A DNA stretch of 64,000 bases from DATFDN01 sp035685165 (GTDB lineage Bacteria > Pseudomonadota > Alphaproteobacteria > Acetobacterales > Acetobacteraceae): assembly GCA_035685165.1 (NCBI GenBank), contig DASRBI010000011.1, positions 1-64,000 on the forward strand, written 5' to 3'. This document shows, piece after piece, positions 44,920 through 53,245 of this stretch (position 1 is its first letter; each line of letters starts with the position of its first letter). The notes beneath the pieces are model-generated. The model made no database searches. It was not told the origin of the DNA and saw only the letters and a list, made by a program, of their open reading frames with translations. The translations under genes and the position numbers were made by a program.

Positions 44920-45627
44920 TCAGTCGCGCCCTTCGGCCTGCAACAGCGCGAGCCCGGCGAACGCGGCGGTCTCCGCCCGCAGGATGCGCGGACCAAGGCT
45001 GACTGGGCGAACAAAGGGGACGCGCGCGAGCGCGTCAAGCTCGGCCGGGGTGAACCCGCCCTCGGGTCCGATCAGAAGCCCGGCCGCGCCGGTGGCGGGC
45101 GGCGGGCGGGCACCGTCCGTCCGTTCCAGCGCGGCGTAAAGCGGTCGCTCCGGGGGCCAAGTCTCCAGCAAGGCGGCGAGGCGTTGCGGCGGATGGATTG
45201 CCGGGACGGTCAGCCGTTCGCTTTGTTCGGCCGCCTCGGCGGCGATGGCGGCGAGCCGCGCTTCGTTCACCCGTGCGGCGTTGGTGCGCTCGGTAATCAG
45301 GGGAAACAGCGCGGCCGCGCCGAGTTCGGTCGCCTTCTGCACGACGAGATCGGTGGCATCGCGCTTGAGCAGGGCGAAGACGAGCCAAAGGTCGGGCTCC
45401 GCGCGCTGCGGGCGCAGCCGGCGCTCGGCGATCAGGCCGGCCGCGCCACGGCCGAGCGTTGCGATGCGCGCCAGCCATTCGCCGTCGGCGCCGTTGAACA
45501 GAAGGACGTGATCACCGACCGCCCGGCGCATCACCGCGCCGAGATAGCGCGCCTGCTCGGGCGTGGCCGCGACGGCGGCGCCCTCGGCCAGCGGCGCGGC
45601 GACGAACAGGCGGATTGACCCCGGCAT
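44920..45627 (-). CDS. rsmE: 16S rRNA (uracil1498-N3)-methyltransferase
   Basis: SPOUT-class methylase that modifies U1498 in the small-subunit decoding centre. The 235-residue protein has an N-terminal PUA-like domain (YLGAVMRRAVGDHVLLFNGA) and the knotted C-terminus with GLLIGPEGGFTPAELDAL and VSLGPRILRAETAAFAGLAL, typical for RsmE. Its ATG (45627-45625) overlaps an ATG in the divergent ubiA frame, so promoters must lie inside the coding ends. It is upstream of gshA. Confidence 0.94.
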   Translation of the reverse strand: MPGSIRLFVAAPLAEGAAVAATPEQARYLGAVMRRAVGDHVLLFNGADGEWLARIATLGRGAAGLIAERRLRPQRAEPDLWLVFALLKRDATDLVVQKATELGAAALFPLITERTNAARVNEARLAAIAAEAAEQSERLTVPAIHPPQRLAALLETWPPERPLYAALERTDGARPPPATGAAGLLIGPEGGFTPAELDALARVPFVRPVSLGPRILRAETAAFAGLALLQAEGRD

Positions 45628-45649
45628 GACGCCGCGCAGATTAGCCGCG

Positions 45650-46549
45650 ATGTCCGCCCATACCGATATCGTCGCCGATGGCTGGGTCGCGTGCCTGCCG
45701 CGCGCGGCGCGGCCCTATGCGCTGCTGGCGCGGCTCGACCGGCCGATCGGCGTGTGGCTGCTGTTCCTGCCCGGATTGTGGGGCATCCTGCTGGCCCGGC
45801 CCGGCGCGGCGCGCGCGGCGTGGCTCGCGTCCCTGTTCGCCGTCGGCAGCGTGGTGATGCGCGCGGCCGGTTGCGTCGTGAACGATCTCTGGGACCGCGA
45901 CATCGACGGCAAGGTGGCGCGCACGGCGAACCGGCCGCTCGCTTCGGGGATGCTGTCGCCGTGGCAGGCGCTCGCGTTTTTGGCCGTGCTGCTGCTGGCA
46001 GGGCTCGCAATCCTGTTGCAACTGCCGCCGCTCGCCGTGGCGCTGGGCGTGGCGTCGCTCGTCTTGGTCGGCACCTATCCGCTGGCGAAGCGGGTGACAT
46101 GGTGGCCGCAGCTCGTGATGGGGTTCACGTTCGGCTTCGGCGCCCCGCTCGGCTACGCGGCGGCGGCGGAGCGCATCGACTGGGCCTGGGCCGCTTTGTA
46201 CGCGGCCTCGGTGTTCTGGGATCTCGGCTTCGACACGATCTACGCCCACCAGGACCGCGAGGACGACGCGCTCGCCGGGGTGAAATCGACCGCGCGCCTG
46301 TTCGGCGAGCGGACGCGCCCGTTTCTCGCGGTTTGCTATGCGCTCTGCGTGGCTGCGCTCGCCGCGGCGGGGCTTGCGGCGGGGCTCGCGCGCTGGTTTC
46401 TGCCGTGCCTCGTTCTGCCCGCCGCGATGCTCGGCTGGCAGGTAGCGCGGCTCGACATCCACGACCCGGCCGGATGCCTGCGGCTCTTTCGCTTCAACCG
46501 CGAGACCGGACTGGCGATCGCCGCGGCGCTGCTGGCGGGGTGGGTGTGA
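45650..46549 (+). CDS. ubiA: 4-hydroxybenzoate polyprenyltransferase
   Basis: Integral membrane prenyltransferase of ubiquinone synthesis, 299 residues, with about eight to nine membrane segments. The two Asp-rich motifs are NDLWDRDIDGKVARTANRPL near residue 80 and DLGFDTIYAHQDREDD near 195, binding prenyl diphosphate through Mg2+. The ATG at 45650 was preferred to 45626, since the latter overlaps the start codon of rsmE on the other strand. Neither has a clear ribosome site. It converges on the sdh operon, across a palindromic repeat. Ubiquinone is the electron acceptor of the neighbouring succinate dehydrogenase. Confidence 0.95.
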   Translation: MSAHTDIVADGWVACLPRAARPYALLARLDRPIGVWLLFLPGLWGILLARPGAARAAWLASLFAVGSVVMRAAGCVVNDLWDRDIDGKVARTANRPLASGMLSPWQALAFLAVLLLAGLAILLQLPPLAVALGVASLVLVGTYPLAKRVTWWPQLVMGFTFGFGAPLGYAAAAERIDWAWAALYAASVFWDLGFDTIYAHQDREDDALAGVKSTARLFGERTRPFLAVCYALCVAALAAAGLAAGLARWFLPCLVLPAAMLGWQVARLDIHDPAGCLRLFRFNRETGLAIAAALLAGWV

Positions 46550-46564
46550 ACGGATCTCCGGCCC

Positions 46565-46617
46565 GCCCTCACCCGAAGCGCGTTGCGCGCCGGCCTCTCC
46601 CGCGAAACGGCGGAGGC
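46565..46617. repeat. Dispersed palindromic repeat at the ubiA/sdhB convergent junction
   Basis: GCCCTCACCCGAAGCGCG... followed by CCTCTCCCGCGAAACGGCGG, a degenerate copy of the CCCTCACCCG element family also found at 13828, 25634 and 38168. It fills nearly all of the 73-bp gap between the two genes. Confidence 0.7.
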
Positions 46618-46622
46618 GACCG

Positions 46623-47405
46623 TTAAACCTGCCGCTCGACGATAAGCTGCTTGATCGCCGCGATCGCCTTCGCCGGGTTGAGGTTCTTGGGGCAGGTATC
46701 CGTGCAGTTCATAATCGTGTGGCAGCGATAGAGCTTGAACGGGTCCTCCAGCGCGTCCAGCCGTTCGCCCGTATACTCGTCCCGCGAATCCGCGATCCAG
46801 CGATAGGCCTGGAGCAATACGGCGGGGCCGAGATAGCGGTCGCCGTTCCACCAGTAGCTCGGGCAGGAAGTGGAGCAGCAGAAGCAGAGGATGCACTCCC
46901 AGAGCCCGTCGAGCTTGGCGCGCTCCGCGTGGCTTTGCAGCCGCTCCCGGTCGGGCGGCGCGGGCGTGTCGGACTTGAGCCACGGTTCGATGGAGCGAAG
47001 CTGCGCGTAAACCTGGCTGAGGTCGGGCACGAGGTCCTTCACCACCGGCATGTGCGGCAGCGGCGTAATGCGCACCGCACCCTTCACCTCGTCGATCGGC
47101 TTCAGGCAGGCGAGCGTGTTGCCGCCGTCGATGTTCATCGCGCAGGAACCGCAGATGCCCTCGCGGCAGGAGCGGCGGAACGTCAGCGTCGGATCGACCT
47201 CATTCTTTATCTTGATGAGCGCGTCGAGAACCATCGGCCCGCAGTTGTCGAGGTCGATTTCGTAGCTGTCGGTGCGCGGGTTCTCGCCGCTGTCGGGATC
47301 CCAGCGGTAGATGCGGAACTCGCGCACGCGCTTGGCGTTCGCGGGCGCCTTGTAGGTCTTGCCCGCCGTGATGCGGCTGTTGCGGGGGAGGGTGAAGGCG
47401 ACCAT
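46623..47405 (-). CDS. sdhB: Succinate dehydrogenase iron-sulfur subunit
   Basis: Subunit of complex II carrying the 2Fe-2S, 4Fe-4S and 3Fe-4S clusters between FAD and ubiquinone. The 260-residue chain shows CREGICGSCAMNIDG near residue 75 for the 2Fe-2S centre, CILCFCCSTSCPSYWWNGDR near 165 and CHTIMNCTDTCPKNLNPAKA near 228 for the other two. It is the last gene of sdhC-sdhD-sdhA-sdhB. A 167-bp gap with a palindromic repeat separates it from sdhA. Confidence 0.97.
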   Translation of the reverse strand: MVAFTLPRNSRITAGKTYKAPANAKRVREFRIYRWDPDSGENPRTDSYEIDLDNCGPMVLDALIKIKNEVDPTLTFRRSCREGICGSCAMNIDGGNTLACLKPIDEVKGAVRITPLPHMPVVKDLVPDLSQVYAQLRSIEPWLKSDTPAPPDRERLQSHAERAKLDGLWECILCFCCSTSCPSYWWNGDRYLGPAVLLQAYRWIADSRDEYTGERLDALEDPFKLYRCHTIMNCTDTCPKNLNPAKAIAAIKQLIVERQV

Positions 47406-47462
47406 TGGCGGGTCCTTGCTCTCTCGCTCTAAGGAACGGTTCGTTAAGGCTCGACTGCCATA

Positions 47463-47555
47463 ACGTCATCCCCGCGAAAGCAGGGACGCATCGCCAAGCA
47501 ACCGAGATGTCCGGGCCTTGCGTCTGTATCCCCGCTTTTGCGACGGTGATGACGT
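47463..47555. repeat. Palindromic repeat in the sdhA-sdhB spacer
   Basis: Outer arms ACGTCATC (47463-47470) and GATGACGT (47548-47555) are perfect inverted repeats. The inner parts CCCCGCGAAAGCAGGGA and TCCCCGCTTTTGCG also pair roughly. This GTCATCCCCGCG-type element is common in proteobacteria. In the transcript it would form a long hairpin between sdhA and sdhB. Confidence 0.8.
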
Positions 47556-47572
47556 ATTGGGGAACATTCCTC

Positions 47573-49384
47573 TCAATAAACCCGCTTCTTCGGCGGAAAC
47601 ACCGAGACCTCGTTGGTCAACGTCCGCATCTTCACCGGACGGTAATCGAGGCGCACCGTGCCGTCCGCGTCGAGCCACGAAAGCGTGTGCTTCATCCAGT
47701 GCTGATCGTCGCGCTCGGGATAGTCGTCATGGGCATGCGCGCCGCGGCTTTCTGTGCGGGCCTCGGCACTCGTCATCGTGGTCATCGCGTTGCCCATCAG
47801 GTTTTGCAGCTCCAGCGCCTCCATCAAGTCGCTGTTCCAGATCAGGCCGCGGTCGGCAACGGACATGTCGCCGAGACCATCCCAGACCCGCTTCATCTGC
47901 GCCACACCCTCGGCGAGCGTCTTGCTGTTGCGGAACACCGCGGCGTGGGTCTGCATGGTGCGTTGCATGTCGAGCCGCAGATCCGCGACGCGCGTGCCAC
48001 CGCGCGCATGGCGCGCCTTGTCGAACCGTTCGAGCGACTCCTCGCCGGCCTTCGGCGGCAGCGGCGCCTGCGTCGCTCCGGGGCGGATCGTCTCGGCGGC
48101 GCGGTGGGCGGCGGCGCGGCCGAACACCACGAGATCGAGCAGCGAATTGGTGCCAAGCCGGTTCGCGCCGTGCACCGAGACGCAGGCGCACTCGCCGACC
48201 GCCATCAGGCCGGGGATTACGGCATCGGGATCATCGGCAGTCGGGCGCAGCACCTCGCCGTGATAGTTCGTGGGGATACCGCCCATGTTGTAGTGCACCG
48301 TCGGCAGCACCGGGATCGGGTCCTTCGTTACGTCCACGCCCGCGAACACGCGCGCGGTTTCCGAGATGCCGGGCAGACGCTCGTGCAGGATGTCGGCGCC
48401 AAGATGCTCGAGATGCAGCAGGATGTGGTCCTTGTTCGGTCCGCAGCCACGGCCCTCGTTGATCTCGATAGTCATCGAGCGCGACACCACATCGCGCGAC
48501 GCCAGATCCTTCGCGGTCGGCGCGTACCGCTCCATGAAGCGTTCGCCTTCGGAGTTGGTGAGATAACCCCCCTCGCCGCGCGCGCCTTCGGTTATCAGGC
48601 AACCGGCGGGGAAGATGCCCGTCGGGTGGAACTGCACGAATTCCATGTCCTGGCAGGGCAGACCCGCGCGCAGCACCATGCCGTTGCCGTCGCCCGTGCA
48701 GGTGTGCGCCGAGGTGCAGGAGAGATAGGCGCGGCCGTAGCCGCCCGTGGCCAGCACCACCGTTTGCGCGCGGAAGCGGTGCATCGAACCATCTTCCAGG
48801 CACCAGGCGGTGACGCCGCGGCAAGCGCCCTCCTGATCGATGATGAGGTCGAGCGCGAAATACTCGATGAAAAACTCCACTTCGTGCTTGAGGCATTGCT
48901 GATAAAGCGTGTGCAGGATGGCATGGCCGGTGCGGTCGGCCGCCGCGCAGGCGCGCTGCGCGGGTTCCTTGCCGTAGTCCTTCATGTGGCCGCCGAACGG
49001 GCGCTGGTAAATCTTGCCGTCCTCGGTGCGGCTGAACGGCACGCCGAAATGCTCAAGCTCGTATACGGCCGGGATCGCCTCGCGGCACATGTACTCGATC
49101 GCGTCCTGGTCGCCGAGCCAGTCCGATCCCTTCACGGTGTCGTACATGTGCCAGCGCCAATCATCTTCGCCCATGTTGCCGAGGGCGGCGCCGATACCGC
49201 CCTGCGCGGCGACGGTGTGGCTGCGCGTGGGGAAGACCTTGGTGATGCAGGCAGTCTTGAGCCCGCCCGCGCCCATTCCGAGCGTGGCGCGCAGGCCGGA
49301 GCCGCCGGCGCCCACCACCACCACGTCATAGCTGTGATCGACGAAATTGTAGGCACGCTGCGAGGGCATGGTGATGGCGTTCAT
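47573..49384 (-). CDS. sdhA: Succinate dehydrogenase flavoprotein subunit
   Basis: Catalytic subunit oxidising succinate to fumarate, 603 residues. FAD binding is seen in YDVVVVGAGGSGLRATLGMG near residue 15. The covalent FAD His is in SHTVAAQGGIGAALGN near 55. The catalytic region is HPTGIFPAGCLITEGARGEG near 255 with its catalytic Arg in ERYAPTAKDLASRDVVSRSM. The family HNMGGIP motif appears as HYNMGGIPTNY near 370. The ATG at 49384 fits; the open frame upstream of it is noise over sdhD. It starts 10 bp after the end of sdhD and precedes sdhB. Confidence 0.97.
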   Translation of the reverse strand: MNAITMPSQRAYNFVDHSYDVVVVGAGGSGLRATLGMGAGGLKTACITKVFPTRSHTVAAQGGIGAALGNMGEDDWRWHMYDTVKGSDWLGDQDAIEYMCREAIPAVYELEHFGVPFSRTEDGKIYQRPFGGHMKDYGKEPAQRACAAADRTGHAILHTLYQQCLKHEVEFFIEYFALDLIIDQEGACRGVTAWCLEDGSMHRFRAQTVVLATGGYGRAYLSCTSAHTCTGDGNGMVLRAGLPCQDMEFVQFHPTGIFPAGCLITEGARGEGGYLTNSEGERFMERYAPTAKDLASRDVVSRSMTIEINEGRGCGPNKDHILLHLEHLGADILHERLPGISETARVFAGVDVTKDPIPVLPTVHYNMGGIPTNYHGEVLRPTADDPDAVIPGLMAVGECACVSVHGANRLGTNSLLDLVVFGRAAAHRAAETIRPGATQAPLPPKAGEESLERFDKARHARGGTRVADLRLDMQRTMQTHAAVFRNSKTLAEGVAQMKRVWDGLGDMSVADRGLIWNSDLMEALELQNLMGNAMTTMTSAEARTESRGAHAHDDYPERDDQHWMKHTLSWLDADGTVRLDYRPVKMRTLTNEVSVFPPKKRVY

Positions 49385-49394
49385 CGAAAATCCC

Positions 49395-49799
49395 CTACAG
49401 GCCGAGACGGAGTGCCGAGATGATGCAAAGCAGCGCGGCGACGACGCAGATGCCGCGGATGAGCAGCAAGAGCGACATACGAGCCGCCTCGTGGTGCACA
49501 TAGTCCTCCACCACGACGCGCAGGCCGAGATCCATGTGGCGGAAGGTGGCGACGATCAGGCAGAGCATGAGCACGAGCGGCAGCGGCGCGTGCAGCCACG
49601 CGATCATGCCGGCGCGCGTCGTGCCCTCGAGCGAGACCGCCGAGGCGATGAACCAGAGCGTGAGCGGCACCAGCGCGATCGAGGTAAGGCGCTCGGCCCA
49701 CCAGGTGCCGGAGCCGGCGCGCGCCGCGCCGAGGCCGCGCACGCGGCCGAGCTGCGAGCGGAGGATATCGACGCGGACGGTCTTGCCTGATGCTGCCAT
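49395..49799 (-). CDS. sdhD: Succinate dehydrogenase membrane anchor subunit
   Basis: Membrane subunit of 134 residues with three helices that binds ubiquinone and haem b with SdhC. The haem-ligand His is in FRHMDLGLRVVVEDYVHHEA near residue 85, with the Asp-Tyr of the quinone site in EDYVHHEA. The N-terminal soluble segment has RVRGLGAARAGSGTWWAERL, typical of alphaproteobacterial SdhD. The start ATG overlaps the sdhC stop (TGATG). Confidence 0.94.
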   Translation of the reverse strand: MAASGKTVRVDILRSQLGRVRGLGAARAGSGTWWAERLTSIALVPLTLWFIASAVSLEGTTRAGMIAWLHAPLPLVLMLCLIVATFRHMDLGLRVVVEDYVHHEAARMSLLLLIRGICVVAALLCIISALRLGL

Positions 49800-50230
49800 C
49801 ACCACACCACGAAGCCGATGATCCAGACGATCAAGGTCAGCACGACAGTGGCGGCGACCACCGCCCAGCCGGTCGTGCGGTAGATGCGGTTCTCGAACCC
49901 CCAGCCGGCGTCCCACGCGAGATGGCGGATGCCCTGGAAGAAGTGGAACACGAGCGCCGCCGACCAGCAGAGCAGCAAAAAGACGCCGAAGCCCGAGCCG
50001 AGGAAGGCCTGCACGGTGGCGAACGCCGAATCGGATGCCGCCGCGGCCACCAGCCACCAAGTGAACAGCAAGGTGCCGACCGCCACGCCGACGCCGCTGA
50101 TGCGGTGACCGATCGAGAGCGCCATGCTGACCGGCCACCTATAGACTTGCAGATGCGGCGAGAGCGGCCGCACGGCCAGCTTGCCGTCACTGGTGCGCCC
50201 GAGCATGAGCGCGTCGCGGACATCCTTCAC
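49799..50230 (-). CDS. sdhC: Succinate dehydrogenase cytochrome b556 subunit
   Basis: Membrane subunit of 143 residues. The family signature RPLSPHLQVYRWPVSMALSI with GHRISGVGV lies near residues 21-48, and the haem His in FFQGIRHLAWDAG near 92. Three hydrophobic helices are visible. The start is a GTG at 50230 with GGGG upstream. It is the first gene of the sdh operon; the 56-bp spacer before it from the Nudix gene holds repeated ATCGAA hexamers but no clear promoter. Confidence 0.94.
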   Translation of the reverse strand: MKDVRDALMLGRTSDGKLAVRPLSPHLQVYRWPVSMALSIGHRISGVGVAVGTLLFTWWLVAAAASDSAFATVQAFLGSGFGVFLLLCWSAALVFHFFQGIRHLAWDAGWGFENRIYRTTGWAVVAATVVLTLIVWIIGFVVW

Positions 50231-50286
50231 GGCAGCCCCATTTAGTTCGATGCCTAATGCTTCGATATCGTCCTATTACGGCCTAT

Positions 50287-50769
50287 TTACTCTGGGGACC
50301 GCACAGCGTCAATGGCGTCGTTGGCGGTCAATGCGAACAGTGGACGCACGTCAGCCATAACGCGCGCGAGGTTCCGCCCGACGCGGACGAGCGCCTCATC
50401 CCAGGCGAAAATGCCGAAGCGGTCGAATTCCGGCAGCACCGCGCCGTCGCGGGCGGTGTAGCAGGAGGCGCAAACCAGCGCGGCGGGATCGGGCAGCGCC
50501 CGCACGTGCCACGCGAACAGCGCGAGATCCTTGGCGGGCAGGTAGGCGTGGCGGCCGAGATCGCGAAGCTGCTCGGGGTCGGCGCGCAGGCCGGTTTCCT
50601 CGGCAAGCTCCCGGAGCGCTGCGGCGCGCGGCGACTCGCCGGGTTCGGCAATGCCCTTGGGGATGTCCCAGCGTGGCGAGCGGCTGGCATGGCCGAGGAG
50701 CAGGCTGGGTCCGTCGGTGACGAGAACGCCACAACTTAGCGCACGCGGGCGATGCGGCTTGGGCGGCAT
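50287..50769 (-). CDS. Nudix hydrolase
   Basis: A 160-residue pyrophosphohydrolase with a full Nudix box, GIAEPGESPRAAALRELAEE followed by TGL, near residues 40-62. The preceding CGVLVTDGPSLLLGHASRSP and RWDIPKG form the usual beta strands. It resembles bis-nucleoside tetraphosphate (Ap4A-like) hydrolases in layout, but the substrate cannot be read. The ATG at 50769 follows a tiny open frame whose TGA overlaps it (TGATG). It lies just upstream of sdhC on the same strand. Confidence 0.9.
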   Translation of the reverse strand: MPPKPHRPRALSCGVLVTDGPSLLLGHASRSPRWDIPKGIAEPGESPRAAALRELAEETGLRADPEQLRDLGRHAYLPAKDLALFAWHVRALPDPAALVCASCYTARDGAVLPEFDRFGIFAWDEALVRVGRNLARVMADVRPLFALTANDAIDAVRSPE

Positions 50770-50799
50770 CAGGTGCCGCCGACCGCCTCCAGCGCGCGG

Positions 50800-50961
50800 G
50801 CCGCCGCGGTCTCCGCCTCGGCGGCAATCGCGGCGATCATCGGCCACCTCGCCCCCGCATCCCTCCAGCACCGCTACGCCCAGCAAGAGCGACACGCCTT
50901 GCTTGGCGCGAGTCGCTGCGTCCTGGTCGGGATCGAACGCGACTTCCACGCGGCGAGGCAC
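50800..50961 (-). pseudogene. BrnT-type toxin gene remnant (truncated)
   Basis: From a GTG at 50961 the complement reads VEVAFDPDQDAATRAKQGVS, then LLLGVAVLEG and ADDRRDC. BrnT toxins start similarly, xEFDPAKDAxNxxKHGVSL, and carry a DxRxDYGExR motif, but the reading here turns into Arg/Gly-rich noise after DDRRDC. About half the usual 90 residues are seen, and no BrnA antitoxin gene follows. I take it as a decayed fragment; similarity by eye only. Confidence 0.4.
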
Positions 50962-50979
50962 GGCTTAGCCGTAGCGGCT

Positions 50980-52320
50980 TCATACGAGCACCCGCTCCAC
51001 CGCCGCCGCGATGGCGAACAGACGGGCATCGCCCATCGGCGCACCCATCAGCATCAAGCCCACCGGCGGGGCGCCGGGCGGCGTGCAGGGCAGGCTGATC
51101 GCGCAGCGGTCGAGAAAATTGCCGAGCATCGTGTTGCGCAGCGACGTCAGATTGACCCGGTTGTATTCGCGCTCGTCATCGAGATCGGCGATGCGGGCGG
51201 GGAGAATAGGACTGGTGGGCATCACCAGCGCGTCGAACCCGGCGGTGCGCGCATCGAAGCCCGCGATGATCCGCTCCCGCGCTTCGCGCAGGGCGATGTA
51301 GTCAGCCGCCGTCATCACCGCGCCGCGCTCGATGCGTGCGCGGATGCGCGGGTCGTAGAGCCCGCCTTTCGCGGCCAATAAGCCGCGATGCCACGCATAG
51401 GCCTCGGCGGCAGCGAAGCCGCCCGTGGCATTGGCGGTCATGATATCGGCGAACTCGGGAACGTCGATCCGAGCGACCCCTGCGCCTGAATTTTCGAGCC
51501 GCGCGAGCGCGGCGTCGAACGCGGCGGCGACCGCCGGCTCCATGCCGTCCAGCACGAGCCTTTCGGGCACGGCGAGGCGCAGGCCCGCAAGGTCGGCCGG
51601 CACGGGCGGCCTCGGCGGTTCGCCGGCTAGGATCGCATCGACGATGGCGCAGCAGGCCACCGAACGGGCGAGCGGCCCGACCGAGTCGAGGCTCGGCGCG
51701 AGCGGCAGCACGCCCGTGATCGGCACGCGCCGTGCCGTGGGCTTGTAGCCGACCACGCCGCAATAGGCGGCAGGGATGCGGCAGGAGCCGCCGGTATCGG
51801 TGCCGATGCCGACCAAGGCCATATCGTCGGCAACCGACACCGCCGCGCCGGACGAGCTGCCGCCCGGGATACGCCCCGCCGCGCGGTCCCAAGGACTGCG
51901 CGGGGTGCCGTAATGCGGATTGATGCCGAGGCCCGAGAAGGCGAACTCGCTCATGTTGGTGCGGCCCACCGGCACGAAACCGGCGGCGAGCAGGCGCGCC
52001 ACCACAGGGGCGTGACGCTGCGCCGGGGCCGCATCGGCGAGCGCGCGCGAGCCGGCCGGGGTCGGTTCGCCGGCAACGTCCAGCAGATCCTTCAGGCTGA
52101 CGGGAATGCCCGCATAGGGGCTGGGCGCCCGGCCCGCCTTGCGGAGCGCATCCATCGCATCGGCGGCGATGCGTGCCGACTCGGCATAGATCTTCACGAA
52201 GGCGCGCGCGCCCTCGCCGTCGCCATCGGCGATGCGCGCGAGCGCGGCATCGACCAGCGCGCGGCTGGTGGCGCGTCCCGCCTCCAGGGCCTGGGCAGCC
52301 TCGGTAATCGTCCGCATCAT
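50980..52320 (-). CDS. Amidase (amidase signature family)
   Basis: Amide hydrolase of 446 residues with the Ser-cisSer-Lys triad: Lys in GIPVSLKDLLDVAGEPT near residue 75, the cis-Ser and flexible loop in IPGGSSSGAAVSVADD near 150, and the nucleophilic Ser in GTDTGGSCRIPAAYCGVVGY near 174. Substrates vary widely (aryl amides, allophanate, malonamate, indoleacetamide). GatA is unlikely because no gatBC is adjacent and key tRNA-amidase features are absent. AGGAGG stands just before two ATG codons (52320 and 52317). It is divergent from udh with only about 30 bp between them. Confidence 0.92.
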   Translation of the reverse strand: MMRTITEAAQALEAGRATSRALVDAALARIADGDGEGARAFVKIYAESARIAADAMDALRKAGRAPSPYAGIPVSLKDLLDVAGEPTPAGSRALADAAPAQRHAPVVARLLAAGFVPVGRTNMSEFAFSGLGINPHYGTPRSPWDRAAGRIPGGSSSGAAVSVADDMALVGIGTDTGGSCRIPAAYCGVVGYKPTARRVPITGVLPLAPSLDSVGPLARSVACCAIVDAILAGEPPRPPVPADLAGLRLAVPERLVLDGMEPAVAAAFDAALARLENSGAGVARIDVPEFADIMTANATGGFAAAEAYAWHRGLLAAKGGLYDPRIRARIERGAVMTAADYIALREARERIIAGFDARTAGFDALVMPTSPILPARIADLDDEREYNRVNLTSLRNTMLGNFLDRCAISLPCTPPGAPPVGLMLMGAPMGDARLFAIAAAVERVLV

Positions 52321-52349
52321 GCCCTCCTGCGATCCGAGGGAGAGTGCCG

Positions 52350-53177
52350 ATGAGCGACAAACCCGCCAAGCCCGTGCTAATCACCGGCGCATCGGGCAAT
52401 CTCGGGCGCCAGCTTGCGCAGGGGCTGGGCGCGGCCGGCTGGGCGCTGCGCCTGACCGACATCAAGCCGTTCCCCGATGCGCTGCCGGCGGGGGCTTCGT
52501 TCACGCAAGCCGACCTGAACGACGGCGTGACTGTGCTGCGCCTCGCCGAAGGGTGCGGCGCGATCGTGCATCTGGGCGGCGTGTCGGTGGAGCGGCCGTT
52601 CGAGGAGGTGCTGGGGCCGAATATCCGCGGCCTCTATCACGTGTACGAGGCGGCGCGGCGCGAGCGGGCGCGTGTCGTGTTCGCCTCCTCCAATCACGCG
52701 ATCGGCTTTCATGAACGCGCCGAGACGATCGCCGCCGAGGATGCCTTCTTGCCCGACGGCTATTACGGGCTCTCCAAGGCCTATGGCGAGCTCATGGGGC
52801 GGCTTTACTGGTTCAAGCACGGTGTGGAGAGCGTCGCCGTTCGGATCGGCTCCTGCTTTGCCGAACCGACGAACGCGCGAATGCTGGCGACGTGGCTTTC
52901 CTTTGCCGACTTCGTGCGGCTGGTGAGCGCGGCGGTGCTGGCGGAGCGGGTCGATTGCGCGGTGATCTGGGGCGCCTCGGCGAACGCGCGTATGACCTGG
53001 TGGAAGGACGATGACCGCGCGCGGATTGGCTGGGCGCCCCAGGACAGCGCCGACGGGTTCGCACGCCAGATGGAGGGGAAGGTTTCGGGCGATCCGGTGG
53101 AGGAACGCTACATGGGCGGCGCCTACACCGCGATCGACTACACGCGCCAGACGCCCGCGCCGCGCTGGCGCGGGTAA
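52350..53177 (+). CDS. udh: NAD-dependent uronate dehydrogenase
   Basis: SDR-fold enzyme of 275 residues that oxidises glucuronate or galacturonate to the aldaro-lactone. Evidence: KPVLITGASGNLGRQLAQGL, HLGGVSVERPFEEVLGPNIR, then FASSNHAIGFHERAET, a motif peculiar to uronate dehydrogenases, and GYYGLSKAYGELMGRLYW with Tyr and Lys. The C-terminus YTAIDYTRQTPAPRW is also usual. The ATG at 52350 has GAGGGAGAG upstream; a GTG six bases earlier has none. It precedes a VOC-family gene by about 70 bp. It could oxidise uronates in a pathway whose other genes are not in the window. Confidence 0.9.
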   Translation: MSDKPAKPVLITGASGNLGRQLAQGLGAAGWALRLTDIKPFPDALPAGASFTQADLNDGVTVLRLAEGCGAIVHLGGVSVERPFEEVLGPNIRGLYHVYEAARRERARVVFASSNHAIGFHERAETIAAEDAFLPDGYYGLSKAYGELMGRLYWFKHGVESVAVRIGSCFAEPTNARMLATWLSFADFVRLVSAAVLAERVDCAVIWGASANARMTWWKDDDRARIGWAPQDSADGFARQMEGKVSGDPVEERYMGGAYTAIDYTRQTPAPRWRG

Positions 53178-53245
53178 GGGCGGGCTCGACAAGCCAGGCG
53201 GGGCGGGCGCAGCGTGTGCGCCGCGAAGCAGGAGGAGGAAGCATC

